Shown: positions 47,697 through 56,897 of the stretch, piece by piece
How positions within the stretch are numbered: the stretch's first letter is position 1
Layout: every line of letters begins with the position of its first letter
NCBI RefSeq assembly: GCF_020687785.1
Contig: NZ_JAJEWI010000008.1
Span: 372,001-436,000, forward strand
Length of the DNA stretch: 64,000 nt
Source of the DNA: Sphingopyxis yananensis
GTDB taxonomy: Bacteria > Pseudomonadota > Alphaproteobacteria > Sphingomonadales > Sphingomonadaceae
Direction of reading: 5' to 3'
Program-made: the position numbers and the translations under genes
Notes under the pieces: model-generated
What the model was told of the DNA's origin: nothing
What the model saw: only the letters and a program-made list of their open reading frames with translations
The model's database searches: none

Positions 47697-49361
47697 TTAG
47701 CGGCCTTGGCTGCGCCAACGCTTGACCACTCGTTCCAGCATATTCGCCTCTCCGCCGCTATGCGTCCACAATTGCGAGAATAGCGGATCGCTGGAGGCTG
47801 GACGTTTATCTTCTTCCAGATCGTCAAAATTAACGCGCACCGGAATGGACACACCCTCGCCGCACACAATGGCTTCGCGGTTGCGCAGCGCCGGAATGCT
47901 GTCGACAAATCCGCGCGCCCCTTCGGGCATCGCCGCCTTGACGAACAATTGGTCGCGCTCGTTGTTCAAACGCATGGTCAATATCGTGCCGCATTGCGAC
48001 AATACGCCTTCGGCCAAATCGGATGGACGCTGGGTAATCAACCCCAAGGACACGCCATATTTCCGGCCTTCCTTGGCGATACGCTCCAATATTTTCCGGA
48101 CCGCCTGCCCCTGCCCCACATCTTTCGCGGGAATATAGCGATGGGCTTCTTCGCAAACCAACAAAATGGGGTGCTGCTGTTCCCCGCGCGACCAAATGGC
48201 ATAGTCAAATGTCAAGCGCGACAAGACCGCCACCACCACCGACGTAATATCGCTGGGCACACCTGACACGTCGATAATCGAAATGGGTCGCCCTTCGGCG
48301 GGCAGGCGGAAAATTTTGCCGATAAAATTCGACATCGTATCCGCCACCAACATGCCCGAAAACATGAAATTATAACGCGGATCCGCCCGCATTTCTTCGA
48401 TCTTGCTTTTAATCCGCATATAAGGCGTGCTGTTGGTCGCCTTGTCCAGCTTGCCCATTTCATTGGTCAAAATGGCCAACAAGTCGGACAGCAAATAAGG
48501 GATCGGGCTGTCGACCGTGATTTTGGTCATGCCTTGCGCCAAGCGGCTTTTCTGGCGCGCTTGCAGCAAACATTTGGCCAAGACGTCGCAATCGCTCTGC
48601 CGCTCTTCGCCCTGAACGGTGACGAACACTTCGCAATGTTCTTCGAAATTCATCAACCAATATGGCATCGCCAAATTGTCGACGTCGAACAAAGCGCCGG
48701 TGCCCTTAAAGGCCGAGGCATATTCACCGTGCGGATCGATCATCACGATATGCCCTTGGGGGGCCAGTTCGCATATGCGGTGTAGCACCAAGGCCGCACT
48801 GGTCGATTTCCCCGTACCGGTCGACCCGAGCAGCGCGAAATGCTTGCCCAGCATGGCGTCGATATAGAGCGATGCTCTAATGTCCTTGGTCGGGAATACG
48901 GTGCCAATTTCCACATGGGCGCGTTCATCGGCGGCATAGATTTGCTTTAAGTCTTGGCTGGTCGCCGCATAAACCTTGGTGCCCGGAATGGGGAAACGCG
49001 TCACCCCGCGCCGGAATTTGTTAATCACGCCAGTTTCCCGATTTTCGTCCCCCTCGCCCAGAAAATCCATCAGGGCGATGACCTTGCCGTTCACACCATC
49101 CTTAATTTCCTGATCCCTGATAGTGCCCAGCAACAAAAAGGCCCCAACGCGCAATTTCACTTGCGACCCCACTTGGCCCGCCATGGCGAGCGCCTGATCG
49201 GGATCATTCATGAAGGGTGCCATCAAGGCCGCATCCATCAACAAACGGGCTGACGATCCGGAAACCGCAATCACTTCGCCCACCAACAGACGTTCCATCA
49301 CATCATCGTTGGACGACCCCGCATCTTGCACAGCCATCGACTGTCCGCCGAAATTTTCCAT
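47697..49361 (-). CDS. HerA-like hexameric ATPase (DUF87/HAS-barrel)
   Basis: HerA proteins are FtsK-related DNA translocases that work with NurA nucleases in archaea and with varied partners in bacteria. The 554-residue protein has an N-terminal HAS-barrel (residues 20-115), Walker A GSTGTGKSTS with K185, MIDPHGEY, Walker B ILLVCEEAHRY, and arginine-finger region RIAKEGRKYGVSLGLITQRP. No nuclease, SIR2 or NurA gene is adjacent, so a defence role is not indicated; standalone copies are common in alphaproteobacteria. Function in this organism is unknown. Confidence 0.88.
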   Translation of the reverse strand: MENFGGQSMAVQDAGSSNDDVMERLLVGEVIAVSGSSARLLMDAALMAPFMNDPDQALAMAGQVGSQVKLRVGAFLLLGTIRDQEIKDGVNGKVIALMDFLGEGDENRETGVINKFRRGVTRFPIPGTKVYAATSQDLKQIYAADERAHVEIGTVFPTKDIRASLYIDAMLGKHFALLGSTGTGKSTSAALVLHRICELAPQGHIVMIDPHGEYASAFKGTGALFDVDNLAMPYWLMNFEEHCEVFVTVQGEERQSDCDVLAKCLLQARQKSRLAQGMTKITVDSPIPYLLSDLLAILTNEMGKLDKATNSTPYMRIKSKIEEMRADPRYNFMFSGMLVADTMSNFIGKIFRLPAEGRPISIIDVSGVPSDITSVVVAVLSRLTFDYAIWSRGEQQHPILLVCEEAHRYIPAKDVGQGQAVRKILERIAKEGRKYGVSLGLITQRPSDLAEGVLSQCGTILTMRLNNERDQLFVKAAMPEGARGFVDSIPALRNREAIVCGEGVSIPVRVNFDDLEEDKRPASSDPLFSQLWTHSGGEANMLERVVKRWRSQGR

Positions 49362-49494
49362 AATCGCCCCGCCTTCATATGTTGCTGGCAGGCCCCACGG
49401 GTCATACCAAAATCACCACCCACATAACCCCATAGGGTAAACAAAGGGTTGGCCCCAGCCACCACAGGAGCCACCATAGGATAAAATCTATGCC

Positions 49495-50280
49495 CTATCG
49501 CCGCCGAAACAAGGCCGACGCCCCAAAGCCCATGACCAACGACAAAGCGACCGCGCTGAGCCCATATAGAAAGCCATTTTCTTCGGCCGATTCAGCAACA
49601 AATCGTTCAAAGCCCGCTTTACGAATTTCGACATCGCGCGATGCAACGGCCAACACGCGCCCCTTGCTGATCAAGAAAGTTTCGGCGCGGTACGTCCCTT
49701 CGGGCACGCGTGCGGGCACGGCCAAACGAGCGCGATAAAGGACCCCCTCGCTGATCTCTACGGCCGAGGAATTTTCATAATAAAGGCCCAGCCTTTTATA
49801 CAGGTCGATCAAGCCCGCTTCCATACGGCCCAAATTCTCTGCTTCGCCAAATCCGGTCGGCGACATGGACAGGTTGCTAAGGCCCAATTCAAAAATCGCC
49901 GCCGTTCGCTCATCGACCAATTTGTCGATGGGCCGCGACGAACCAATCGCATAATAAGCAGGGGCACTGCGCAAACGCAGGCTTTGGGCATTCACCCAAA
50001 TACCCGCGACCCGGCTTTTTTCGCGCAGCACCATGGGTCGCACAGGCCCTTTCAGTACCACCACAATATCGGCGCGGTCGTCTGGCAAACGCTGATCGGG
50101 ATAAAGAATCGCCCCGAACAACAGCAACTCTTCGCCAGTAAAACTATATTGAATTTCAATGTTGCGGCTGGATACATCGGGCACCAAGCGCGGGTCTTGC
50201 TGGTCAGCCGCCACGGGGGCCGCTGCACATAGCGCCGCCATCATGGCCCCTGCCATGCCGATGCCCCGCCACATCATCAT
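49495..50280 (-). CDS. TIGR02186-type membrane protein linked to TauE/SafE
   Basis: A 261-residue protein with a signal peptide (MAGAMMAALCAAAPVAA), a periplasmic beta-rich domain (SSRNIEIQYSFTGEELLLFG, DIVVVLKGP) and one C-terminal membrane helix (FLYGLSAVALSLVMGFGASA). Proteins of this type are found next to a TauE/SafE transporter across alphaproteobacteria, and here the two overlap by four bases. The function is not known; a periplasmic partner of the transporter is likely. Confidence 0.8.
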   Translation of the reverse strand: MMMWRGIGMAGAMMAALCAAAPVAADQQDPRLVPDVSSRNIEIQYSFTGEELLLFGAILYPDQRLPDDRADIVVVLKGPVRPMVLREKSRVAGIWVNAQSLRLRSAPAYYAIGSSRPIDKLVDERTAAIFELGLSNLSMSPTGFGEAENLGRMEAGLIDLYKRLGLYYENSSAVEISEGVLYRARLAVPARVPEGTYRAETFLISKGRVLAVASRDVEIRKAGFERFVAESAEENGFLYGLSAVALSLVMGFGASALFRRR

Positions 50281-51185
50281 TGCACCGTGTAAATTTCAGC
50301 AGGGCGAATGAACAAACCCACCGCCATTTGCAGCGCCACCAGCAACACCACCGCCGCCAAGGCCATGCGCAAATATTCTGGCTTGGCCCGCTGGGCAAAA
50401 CGCGCGCCAATTTGGGCACCGACCACACTGCCCAGCAGCAACAATCCCGCCAGCACAATGTCCACGGCGCCCGTGGTCATGCTGTGGACCATGGTGGTGG
50501 CAATAGTCACAAACAAGATTTGATATAAGGATGTGCCAACCACCACTTGGGTGCTCATGCCCAGCAAATAGAGCATGGCTGGCACCATGATGAACCCGCC
50601 GCCGACGCCCAATAACATGGTCAAAATACCAACCACCGCGCCCAAAATCAGCGGAGCGAGCGGAGATATATACAGACCCGACCGGTAAAAACGCCACCGC
50701 AGCGGCAGGCTGGCCACCAAGGGGTGATGCCGCCGTTTGCGTGCTGGCGGAGGAACGCCCGCCTTGTTGGCACGAAACACACCCCATGCTTCTTTGGCCA
50801 TCAAGCTGCCAACCGAACCAAGCAACACGACATATAAGATCGCAATAGCGGTATCGATCTGACCCACGCTGGCCAATAACTCGAAAATCAGCGCCCCCAG
50901 CATCGACCCTATGATTCCGCCGACGACCAAAATGCCGCCCATGCGCAAATCCACGCCGCCGCGTTCCAAATGCGCCATCACGCCCGAAACACTGGCGCCC
51001 GTCACCTGCGTCGCAGCCGATGCCGCCGCGACCGTTGGGGGAATGCCATAGAAAATCAGCAAAGGCGTGGTCAGAAAACCGCCGCCCACCCCAAACATGC
51101 CCGACAGCAAGCCGACGCCGCCGCCCAGCATGATGATCACCAAGGCATTAACCGATAAATTGGCAACGGGAAGGTAAAGGTCCAT
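50277..51185 (-). CDS. TauE/SafE-family anion exporter
   Basis: Predicted inner-membrane exporter of sulfite, sulfoacetate or related organosulfur anions. The 302-residue protein has about eight hydrophobic helices and the duplicated family motif GGGVGLLSGMFGVGGGFLTTP and GILTMLLGVGGGFIMVPA. Given sulfatases elsewhere in the window it could export sulfur oxyanions, but this is only an association at 40 kb distance. First gene of a two-gene operon. Confidence 0.9.
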   Translation of the reverse strand: MDLYLPVANLSVNALVIIMLGGGVGLLSGMFGVGGGFLTTPLLIFYGIPPTVAAASAATQVTGASVSGVMAHLERGGVDLRMGGILVVGGIIGSMLGALIFELLASVGQIDTAIAILYVVLLGSVGSLMAKEAWGVFRANKAGVPPPARKRRHHPLVASLPLRWRFYRSGLYISPLAPLILGAVVGILTMLLGVGGGFIMVPAMLYLLGMSTQVVVGTSLYQILFVTIATTMVHSMTTGAVDIVLAGLLLLGSVVGAQIGARFAQRAKPEYLRMALAAVVLLVALQMAVGLFIRPAEIYTVQ

Positions 51186-51334
51186 GAGCCTCTATCGCTG
51201 AACGACACCCCAAATCAGGGGCCATTTGCTGCTAATAGCCCATAAATATCATCGGGGGAACGCACCGCGCCGTTGCCCAACGAATATATTTGCACCTCTG
51301 GTACAAATTTCCGTCGCCGAACAAACCGCACTCC

Positions 51335-52552
51335 CTAAAAATCAGCGCCTAGGGTCAAGGCCGCCCCATTTTTCGGCTGGGCATTGCCCGCCACGCGGTG
51401 CCGCCAATCCAAGGACACTCGCATTCCTTTACCGAATTTCGGCAGCGGCAGCGTGATGCGCGGCCCTATGTCCAGCCGCGATACATCGGGCTGGGAGGCC
51501 CCCGCCACCACCACACCCAAGCGCAGCGACTGGGCCTCATTCCGCAGACGGACGGCCCGATCAACCACCACCGCGCCGTCCACAAAAGCGTCGCGTTTCT
51601 GCACCCCAACGACGCCCGCCTGACCATAAGTATCAAGCCGGAACTTCGCAGGCAGCGATTGCCCACTGACGCCCCCGACGATCATAGCCGCCATCGCAGA
51701 GCGTCCTTCACGCCCCAATTTCTGTCGCCGTTCTATCGCCAAGCGGACCGGAAGCGCCGCGACGGGCTTGGCGCTAATGCCAATCGCCGCCTCGCTTTGG
51801 GCCACATGGCCCAAGGCCACGCTGCCCCGACCATAAAGCTGCCATATCTGCGCCCCGTCCAGTTCATAAGCGACGCGCAGTCCCGCCTGACTTCCCCCCA
51901 ATTCCCCAGCCACTGGCAAATTGTTGGGGCGGTTCGCCAAATTGTCGCGCAAGAAAACCCATGCTGACGCCGAAAGCCGATCCACCTTGAACGCCGCGCC
52001 GTCCCCATCGGCAGGCACAGAGCGGACCGGCGGCGGTATCATCATTGCGGGCGGCGCAGCGGCGTTCGCAGGGCGGGACGTCAAAGACATTCCATGCGCC
52101 TGTGTCGGCTTTGCCGCGACAGGTTGTGCCAAAACCATCGCGGGTGCAGCGTCCATTACGGCTCCGGCCTTCCCAGCGGCGTCACCGCCGCTCCCCACTT
52201 CCAACAGGCCAAAGCGCTCGACCACGGCAGCTTGTCGGCCCCTAGCGTGCACAAAAGGCCCCAGCGCCCGCTGACCGCCATAGCTAGCCGCCCAATTTCT
52301 GGCGTCGTAACGCGGCACACCCGTCGCATGGGCGGGCGGCACGGTATGCGGCGCTGGCAGCGTCCTTTGGTGGGGCACTTGCTCCAATGGCCGCTCAGCC
52401 AGCGCCCGCGCACTGACATCGTCGAACCAAAAAGCCGGAACCAATGGGAATAAAGCCCGCAACCCCACCCAGCCCAGCAAGAATATCGCCAAAAACCGCA
52501 AGGCTGGCGCTTGCCGCCACCACGACCCGCGTGAACCATAAGTCGGGGTCAT
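51335..52552 (-). CDS. Predicted outer-membrane barrel protein paired with a GT2 glycosyltransferase
   Basis: A 405-residue protein not recognised with certainty. It has a hydrophobic N-terminal segment (residues 18-40), a long Ala/Pro-rich linker (about 50-195) and a region of alternating amphipathic strands (QAGLRVAYELD, IWQLYGRGSVALG, LPVRLAIERRQ, LRLGVVVAGAS, MRVSLDWRHRV). It ends GAALTLGADF, with a terminal phenylalanine and alternation typical of BAM-inserted barrels. It overlaps the glycosyltransferase by four bases. By context it resembles the C-terminal barrel of NfrA (phage N4 adsorption protein A), the partner of NfrB; this is inference. It could be the exit pore for a glycan. Confidence 0.55.
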   Translation of the reverse strand: MTPTYGSRGSWWRQAPALRFLAIFLLGWVGLRALFPLVPAFWFDDVSARALAERPLEQVPHQRTLPAPHTVPPAHATGVPRYDARNWAASYGGQRALGPFVHARGRQAAVVERFGLLEVGSGGDAAGKAGAVMDAAPAMVLAQPVAAKPTQAHGMSLTSRPANAAAPPAMMIPPPVRSVPADGDGAAFKVDRLSASAWVFLRDNLANRPNNLPVAGELGGSQAGLRVAYELDGAQIWQLYGRGSVALGHVAQSEAAIGISAKPVAALPVRLAIERRQKLGREGRSAMAAMIVGGVSGQSLPAKFRLDTYGQAGVVGVQKRDAFVDGAVVVDRAVRLRNEAQSLRLGVVVAGASQPDVSRLDIGPRITLPLPKFGKGMRVSLDWRHRVAGNAQPKNGAALTLGADF

Positions 52553-54000
52553 ATATGCTCACCCATCGGGGCCAGCCCAGATTTTTTGCCATGATGGGTC
52601 TTGGCCCACACCACCTGACCCGACCGGATCATGCGGATGTAATTGCGCACCGCCTGCCATGACGCGCTGATCGCCACCATATTGGCCACCAAAGCGCGCG
52701 GCAGGGCGCACAGCCCTTGGCGCCAGCCATGTACTTGCGCCGTAAAAATCATCCGCCACGCCAACCGCCACACCAATAACACAGCGTTCACCGTCAACAA
52801 GGCCGTCATGGCGCTCCCCCATCCCGCATCGTTCCACGCCAGAAATTCGCGGCCCGCCAAATGCAGCAGCAACAAAGCCAAGGCGACATATCCCGCCAAA
52901 ATAACCACCGCTGCCAACGGCCCCCGCCGATCACGCCACAGCATCCAATGCCCCAGCAGCGTCGCCAATTTTCCCGATCGCGCGGTTACGGCGGGCAAAG
53001 GCGGCCAGCCCAAATGCCCCCACCCCGCCAAGGCAATGCCAGTGACCCAGCGCGCCTTTTGCCGCACCGACGCTTTTAATTGATTGGGAAATTCGCCCCG
53101 CGACACGATGGGTGATCCATCCGGCCCCCGCGCATCGACAAAGGCGGCGGACAAGCCATAGGTGCCAATTAAAATGCCAATCTCATAATCCTCGGTCAGG
53201 CTGTCGGGCCGAAACGGCAGGCCATCCCGCTCCATCGCCAGCAAAGTCACCGCGTCGCGGGACAAAGCACAGCCCACACCAGCGGACGGAATGGGCAGGC
53301 CCAAGGCCGAACGCAGGGGCAATTCCTTGCGGTGCGCCTCGGCAAATTCATCGGCATAATGGCCCGACACCCACAGACCGCCATCCGGAATAATCGCCTG
53401 AACGGGAATTTGCACCATCGAATGCGCCGCCAACATACGGCGGTAAACGGCCAATTCCAACGGGTGAACAATGTCCTCGGCATCATGCAAAATCACCCCA
53501 GCATATCGCTGACCCGTGGTCCGTTCATCAACGCCCAAAGCCGTCCACATTTGGTTTAAATTATGACCCTTGGTTGTCGGCCCGTCGCGGTCGGCCACCA
53601 CCAGACGCAGGCGCGAGTCGGCAGACACCAAATGCGACACCGACAAAATCGTCCGTTCATCATTGGGGTAGCAGCCCAGATAAATGCAAAAATCTTCGCC
53701 GTCCCACGCAGCCAACATACGCGCCAAGGTGTCGGCCAGAATCTCATGCTCATCCCATGCAGGTAAGAAAATCGCCAAGGCACCATCCGGTACGCCGCGT
53801 CCGCTGAGCAAGCCACCGGGAAGATCATCCGTCCCGACATGAACCGCCATCGCCCGCCGTTTCCGGCGCGTGCCCAGCCACATAAGATCGAACAGCAAAT
53901 CGTCCAAGCCGATCAGCAAAATTCCGATGGCCGCAAACAACAATAGCTCCCGCGCTGTCATCCAGACGAGACTGTCCATCGCCGTGGATATATATTCCAC
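52549..54000 (-). CDS. Membrane GT2 glycosyltransferase, synthase type (NfrB-like)
   Basis: Processive-type family 2 glycosyltransferase, 483 residues. One N-terminal membrane helix (residues 18-41), catalytic domain with PAWDEHEIL, VVADRDGPTTKGHNLN, HDAED (D173, D176), TEDYE (D271) and the acceptor-site RQKARW (a QxxRW variant, R317-W318), then at least two C-terminal helices (VVILAGYVALALLLLHLA and ALLTVNAVLLVWRLAW). GTG start at 54000 with GGAGGGG eight bases upstream. It looks like NfrB without the C-terminal MshEN c-di-GMP domain. Likely makes and extrudes a polysaccharide with the barrel protein encoded next. Confidence 0.82.
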   Translation of the reverse strand: MEYISTAMDSLVWMTARELLLFAAIGILLIGLDDLLFDLMWLGTRRKRRAMAVHVGTDDLPGGLLSGRGVPDGALAIFLPAWDEHEILADTLARMLAAWDGEDFCIYLGCYPNDERTILSVSHLVSADSRLRLVVADRDGPTTKGHNLNQMWTALGVDERTTGQRYAGVILHDAEDIVHPLELAVYRRMLAAHSMVQIPVQAIIPDGGLWVSGHYADEFAEAHRKELPLRSALGLPIPSAGVGCALSRDAVTLLAMERDGLPFRPDSLTEDYEIGILIGTYGLSAAFVDARGPDGSPIVSRGEFPNQLKASVRQKARWVTGIALAGWGHLGWPPLPAVTARSGKLATLLGHWMLWRDRRGPLAAVVILAGYVALALLLLHLAGREFLAWNDAGWGSAMTALLTVNAVLLVWRLAWRMIFTAQVHGWRQGLCALPRALVANMVAISASWQAVRNYIRMIRSGQVVWAKTHHGKKSGLAPMGEHI

Positions 54001-54065
54001 TGCTTGCCCCTCCCCCCATATTCGGCTTTATAAAACCGGATAAGCGAACAGGATGTGACCTATCA

Positions 54066-54086
54066 ACATGATTGTAAAGATCATGT
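54066..54086. promoter_or_regulatory. Palindrome upstream of nhaA
   Basis: ACATGAT-TGTAAAG-ATCATGT, perfect 7-bp arms, 58 bp before the nhaA start and in the gap to the divergent GT2 operon; outer GTGAC (54055-54059) and GTCAC (54085-54089) are also complementary. Possible operator. Confidence 0.4.
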
Positions 54087-54143
54087 CACCCGTTACAAAA
54101 TGATCCGAATTCGCGTCATTATACGAAAATAGAGACAGGATAT

Positions 54144-55442
54144 ATGGTCAGCATTTCAGCACCTCGCTCGGCGCTCAGGTCGTTTCTTGCCAGCGAAATG
54201 GCCAGCGGGATGATTTTGATAATCGCTGCCATTTTGGCCATAATCATGGCCAATTCTGCCTTCAGCGAATCCTATCTGGCCTTTGTTCATGCCGACATTG
54301 GACCCATGCTGTCGGACAAGCTGGGCAGCATGTCCTTATTGCTGTGGGTCAATGATGGGCTGATGGCGATTTTCTTTTTGCTGGTCGGGCTGGAGATTAA
54401 GCGCGAATTTGTCGATGGCCGCTTGGCGAGTTGGGACAGGCGCCGTTTGCCAATGATGGCCGCCGCCGCTGGTATGGCGGTTCCGGCGATCATATACACG
54501 CTGATCGCCGGTCAAAACCCTGCGCTTATTCAAGGTTGGGCTATTCCTGCGGCGACGGATATCGCCTTTGCTATGGGGGTATTGGCGTTGCTGGGGTCCC
54601 GCGCGCCGACATCCTTGAAACTGTTTCTGGTCACGGTCGCGATTGTGGACGATATGGGCGCCGTTGCCATTATCGCAATATTTTACACCGCCAAAATGAA
54701 TATGATGGCCTTGGCGGCGGCAGCGATGATTTGGGCGGTCATGCTGGTGCTGGGCAAATGCCGGGTCAAAAGCCTGACCGTTTATCTGCTTCTCTTTGCT
54801 TGCCTATGGTATGCCACCTTGCTGTCGGGGGTTCATGCCACCATCGCAGGCGTCTTGGCGGCCATGGCGGTACCCGTGGAAACCACCCCAGGCGCACCAG
54901 ACAGCAGCACGTCGCCCTTGCACCGTCTGGAACATGGCTTGCACGCGTTGGTCGGCTTTTTCATCGTGCCCCTTTTTGGCTTTACCAATGCGGGCGTTTC
55001 GCTGGGCGGCTTGACCATGGACCATATCCTATCCCCCTTGCCATTGGGCATCGCAGCGGGTCTGTTTTTCGGCAAGCAAATTGGGATTTTTGGGGCCATC
55101 TGGCTGAGTGTGAAGTGCGGCATTGCAGGGATGTTGCGCGGCGCGACATGGTTGCAAATCTATGGGATTGCGGCCCTGTGCGGCATCGGTTTCACGATGA
55201 GCCTGTTTATCAGCGGCCTTGCCTTTGCCCATAATGCCTTGTTTCAAGACGAAGCCAAAGTCGGCATTTTGATGGGTTCGGTCCTATCGGCGCTGGTCGG
55301 TTTCTTGGTCTTGCGCTTTGCCCCATTGGCCGATGACCATCATCAAGAAGAAGCTGAAGCCGACGCCGAAATCACATTGGACGGCGATGTCGCTGACATT
55401 TCGGACAGGCTGGCGATGACATATAAAGGAGCCAGCGCATGA
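54144..55442 (+). CDS. nhaA: Na+/H+ antiporter NhaA
   Basis: Electrogenic sodium/proton antiporter of the inner membrane for pH and salt homeostasis; 432 residues with 11-12 helices. Key acidic residues are in PAATDIAFAMGVLALLGSR and VAIVDDMGAVAII, matching the ion site of the E. coli protein. The C-terminal cytoplasmic tail is acidic (HHQEEAEADAEITLDGD). ACAGGA precedes the ATG. The stop overlaps the next gene by four bases. Confidence 0.96.
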   Translation: MVSISAPRSALRSFLASEMASGMILIIAAILAIIMANSAFSESYLAFVHADIGPMLSDKLGSMSLLLWVNDGLMAIFFLLVGLEIKREFVDGRLASWDRRRLPMMAAAAGMAVPAIIYTLIAGQNPALIQGWAIPAATDIAFAMGVLALLGSRAPTSLKLFLVTVAIVDDMGAVAIIAIFYTAKMNMMALAAAAMIWAVMLVLGKCRVKSLTVYLLLFACLWYATLLSGVHATIAGVLAAMAVPVETTPGAPDSSTSPLHRLEHGLHALVGFFIVPLFGFTNAGVSLGGLTMDHILSPLPLGIAAGLFFGKQIGIFGAIWLSVKCGIAGMLRGATWLQIYGIAALCGIGFTMSLFISGLAFAHNALFQDEAKVGILMGSVLSALVGFLVLRFAPLADDHHQEEAEADAEITLDGDVADISDRLAMTYKGASA

Positions 55443-56797
55443 TCCGTCCCGCCATGCTTTCCATCCTGTGTAGCAGCGCCTTGTGGATATCCGGCTGCGC
55501 CAACACCCCCGTCCCAAGCGCCAGCGTGAGTAACAACGATGGTGCAAACATGACGGGGACAGCAGCGGCGTCATCGGTCAACGCACAGGCGGTCAACCAA
55601 TTGGCCGCTGATTTTGTGCGCCTGTCCCTTGAAGCGGGGGCCCATGAAGCGGGCTATATCGACGCCTATTATGGCGACCCCGCCTTACGCCAAGCGGCCG
55701 AAGCGGCCCCGCGTAGCAAGGCAGAGCTCACCCAAGCCGCCATCCATTTGCGCCGTACGGCGCAGCAATTACAACAGCAAAGCCGAGACAGCATGGAACA
55801 GCGCCGCTTGGCCGCGCTGTCCGCGCAAATTTACGCCGCAGAGACGCGCCTGCGCATGATGCAAGGCGAAACATTTCGCTTTGCGGATGAGGCAGAGCGG
55901 TTGTTCGGCGTCCGCCCCATTTTGCACCCGCTCAGCGATTATGAGGCCCCCTTGGCGGCGCTGGACAAAATGTTGGCTGGCGGCGGGCCACTGCCCCAGC
56001 GTGTCGAGGAATTTTCGGCCCGTTTCACCATTGCTAAAGACCGGCTGCAAAGCGTTTTTGACAAAGCCATTGCCTTGTGCCGCGCCAAAAGCATGGCTCA
56101 TATTGCGATGCCGGACGGCGAAAGCTTCCTACTTAACTTTGTGACCGACAAAAGCTGGAGCGGATATAATTATTACCAAGGCAATTTTCACAGCAAGATA
56201 GAGGTCAACACGGATTTCCCCATCCGCCTGCCACGTGCCATCGATCTGGGGTGCCACGAAGGTTATCCGGGCCATCATTTGCTGAACATGAAATTGGAAG
56301 AAAAGCTGGTACGCGGACAAGGCTGGCAGGAATTTAGCGTCTATCCGCTCTACAGCCCGCTCAGCCTGATTGCCGAAGGATCAGCCAATTATGGCATAGA
56401 CTTGGCATTTCCCGCCAAACAACAGGTCGAGCGGGATGTGCTGATGCCGCTGGCGGGTTTGCCGCCCGCACATGATGATCTTTATTGGCGGGTCCAAGAT
56501 GCCATGACCGCGATCAGCGGTGCGCGTCTGACCATTGCCCAGCTATATTTGGACGGCGAAATTGATCGCGCCACCGCCGTCGCGCTCAGCCAGAAATATT
56601 TGCTGCTAACGCCCCAGCGGGCCGACCAATCCATTCGCTTTACCGAACAATATCGCAGCTATGTCATCAACTATGGTTTGGGCGAAGCCATGGTGCGCGC
56701 CTTTGTCGAGGCCGATGGTGCGGATGAAAAAACGCGCTGGCATCGTATGGAAAAATTGATCAGCGAACCGACCCTGCCGTCCGACTTGCTCCGCTGA
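55439..56797 (+). CDS. DUF885-family lipoprotein, putative metallopeptidase
   Basis: A 452-residue protein with lipobox ISGC (C20), so envelope-anchored. The DUF885 family has a zinc-peptidase-like motif; here CHEGYPGHH with HE and HH, and EGSANYG downstream as possible third ligand. Helical throughout, as in M32-like folds. AAAGGAG lies seven bases before the ATG, inside the end of nhaA. The enzyme substrate is not known. Confidence 0.78.
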   Translation: MIRPAMLSILCSSALWISGCANTPVPSASVSNNDGANMTGTAAASSVNAQAVNQLAADFVRLSLEAGAHEAGYIDAYYGDPALRQAAEAAPRSKAELTQAAIHLRRTAQQLQQQSRDSMEQRRLAALSAQIYAAETRLRMMQGETFRFADEAERLFGVRPILHPLSDYEAPLAALDKMLAGGGPLPQRVEEFSARFTIAKDRLQSVFDKAIALCRAKSMAHIAMPDGESFLLNFVTDKSWSGYNYYQGNFHSKIEVNTDFPIRLPRAIDLGCHEGYPGHHLLNMKLEEKLVRGQGWQEFSVYPLYSPLSLIAEGSANYGIDLAFPAKQQVERDVLMPLAGLPPAHDDLYWRVQDAMTAISGARLTIAQLYLDGEIDRATAVALSQKYLLLTPQRADQSIRFTEQYRSYVINYGLGEAMVRAFVEADGADEKTRWHRMEKLISEPTLPSDLLR

Positions 56798-56805
56798 ACA
56801 AAATG

Positions 56806-56839
56806 GGGCGGAAAGACGACCCAGATCGTCTTTCCGCCC
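56806..56839. terminator. 14-bp perfect hairpin after the DUF885 gene
   Basis: GGGCGGAAAGACGA, 6-nt loop, TCGTCTTTCCGCCC, starting nine bases after the stop. The 3' flank is C-rich rather than T-rich, so it may act as a 3'-end stabiliser or an imperfect terminator between converging genes. Confidence 0.55.
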
Positions 56840-56897
56840 TCCCCCTCCCGTCCGAGAACAAGTCCGCGTGCGGGTTTTTCGGTTCATTATTGGCGCG

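Noticed and set aside
47697-49361. HerA-based anti-phage system
   Set aside because: No SIR2, nuclease or other effector is adjacent and neighbours are housekeeping genes.
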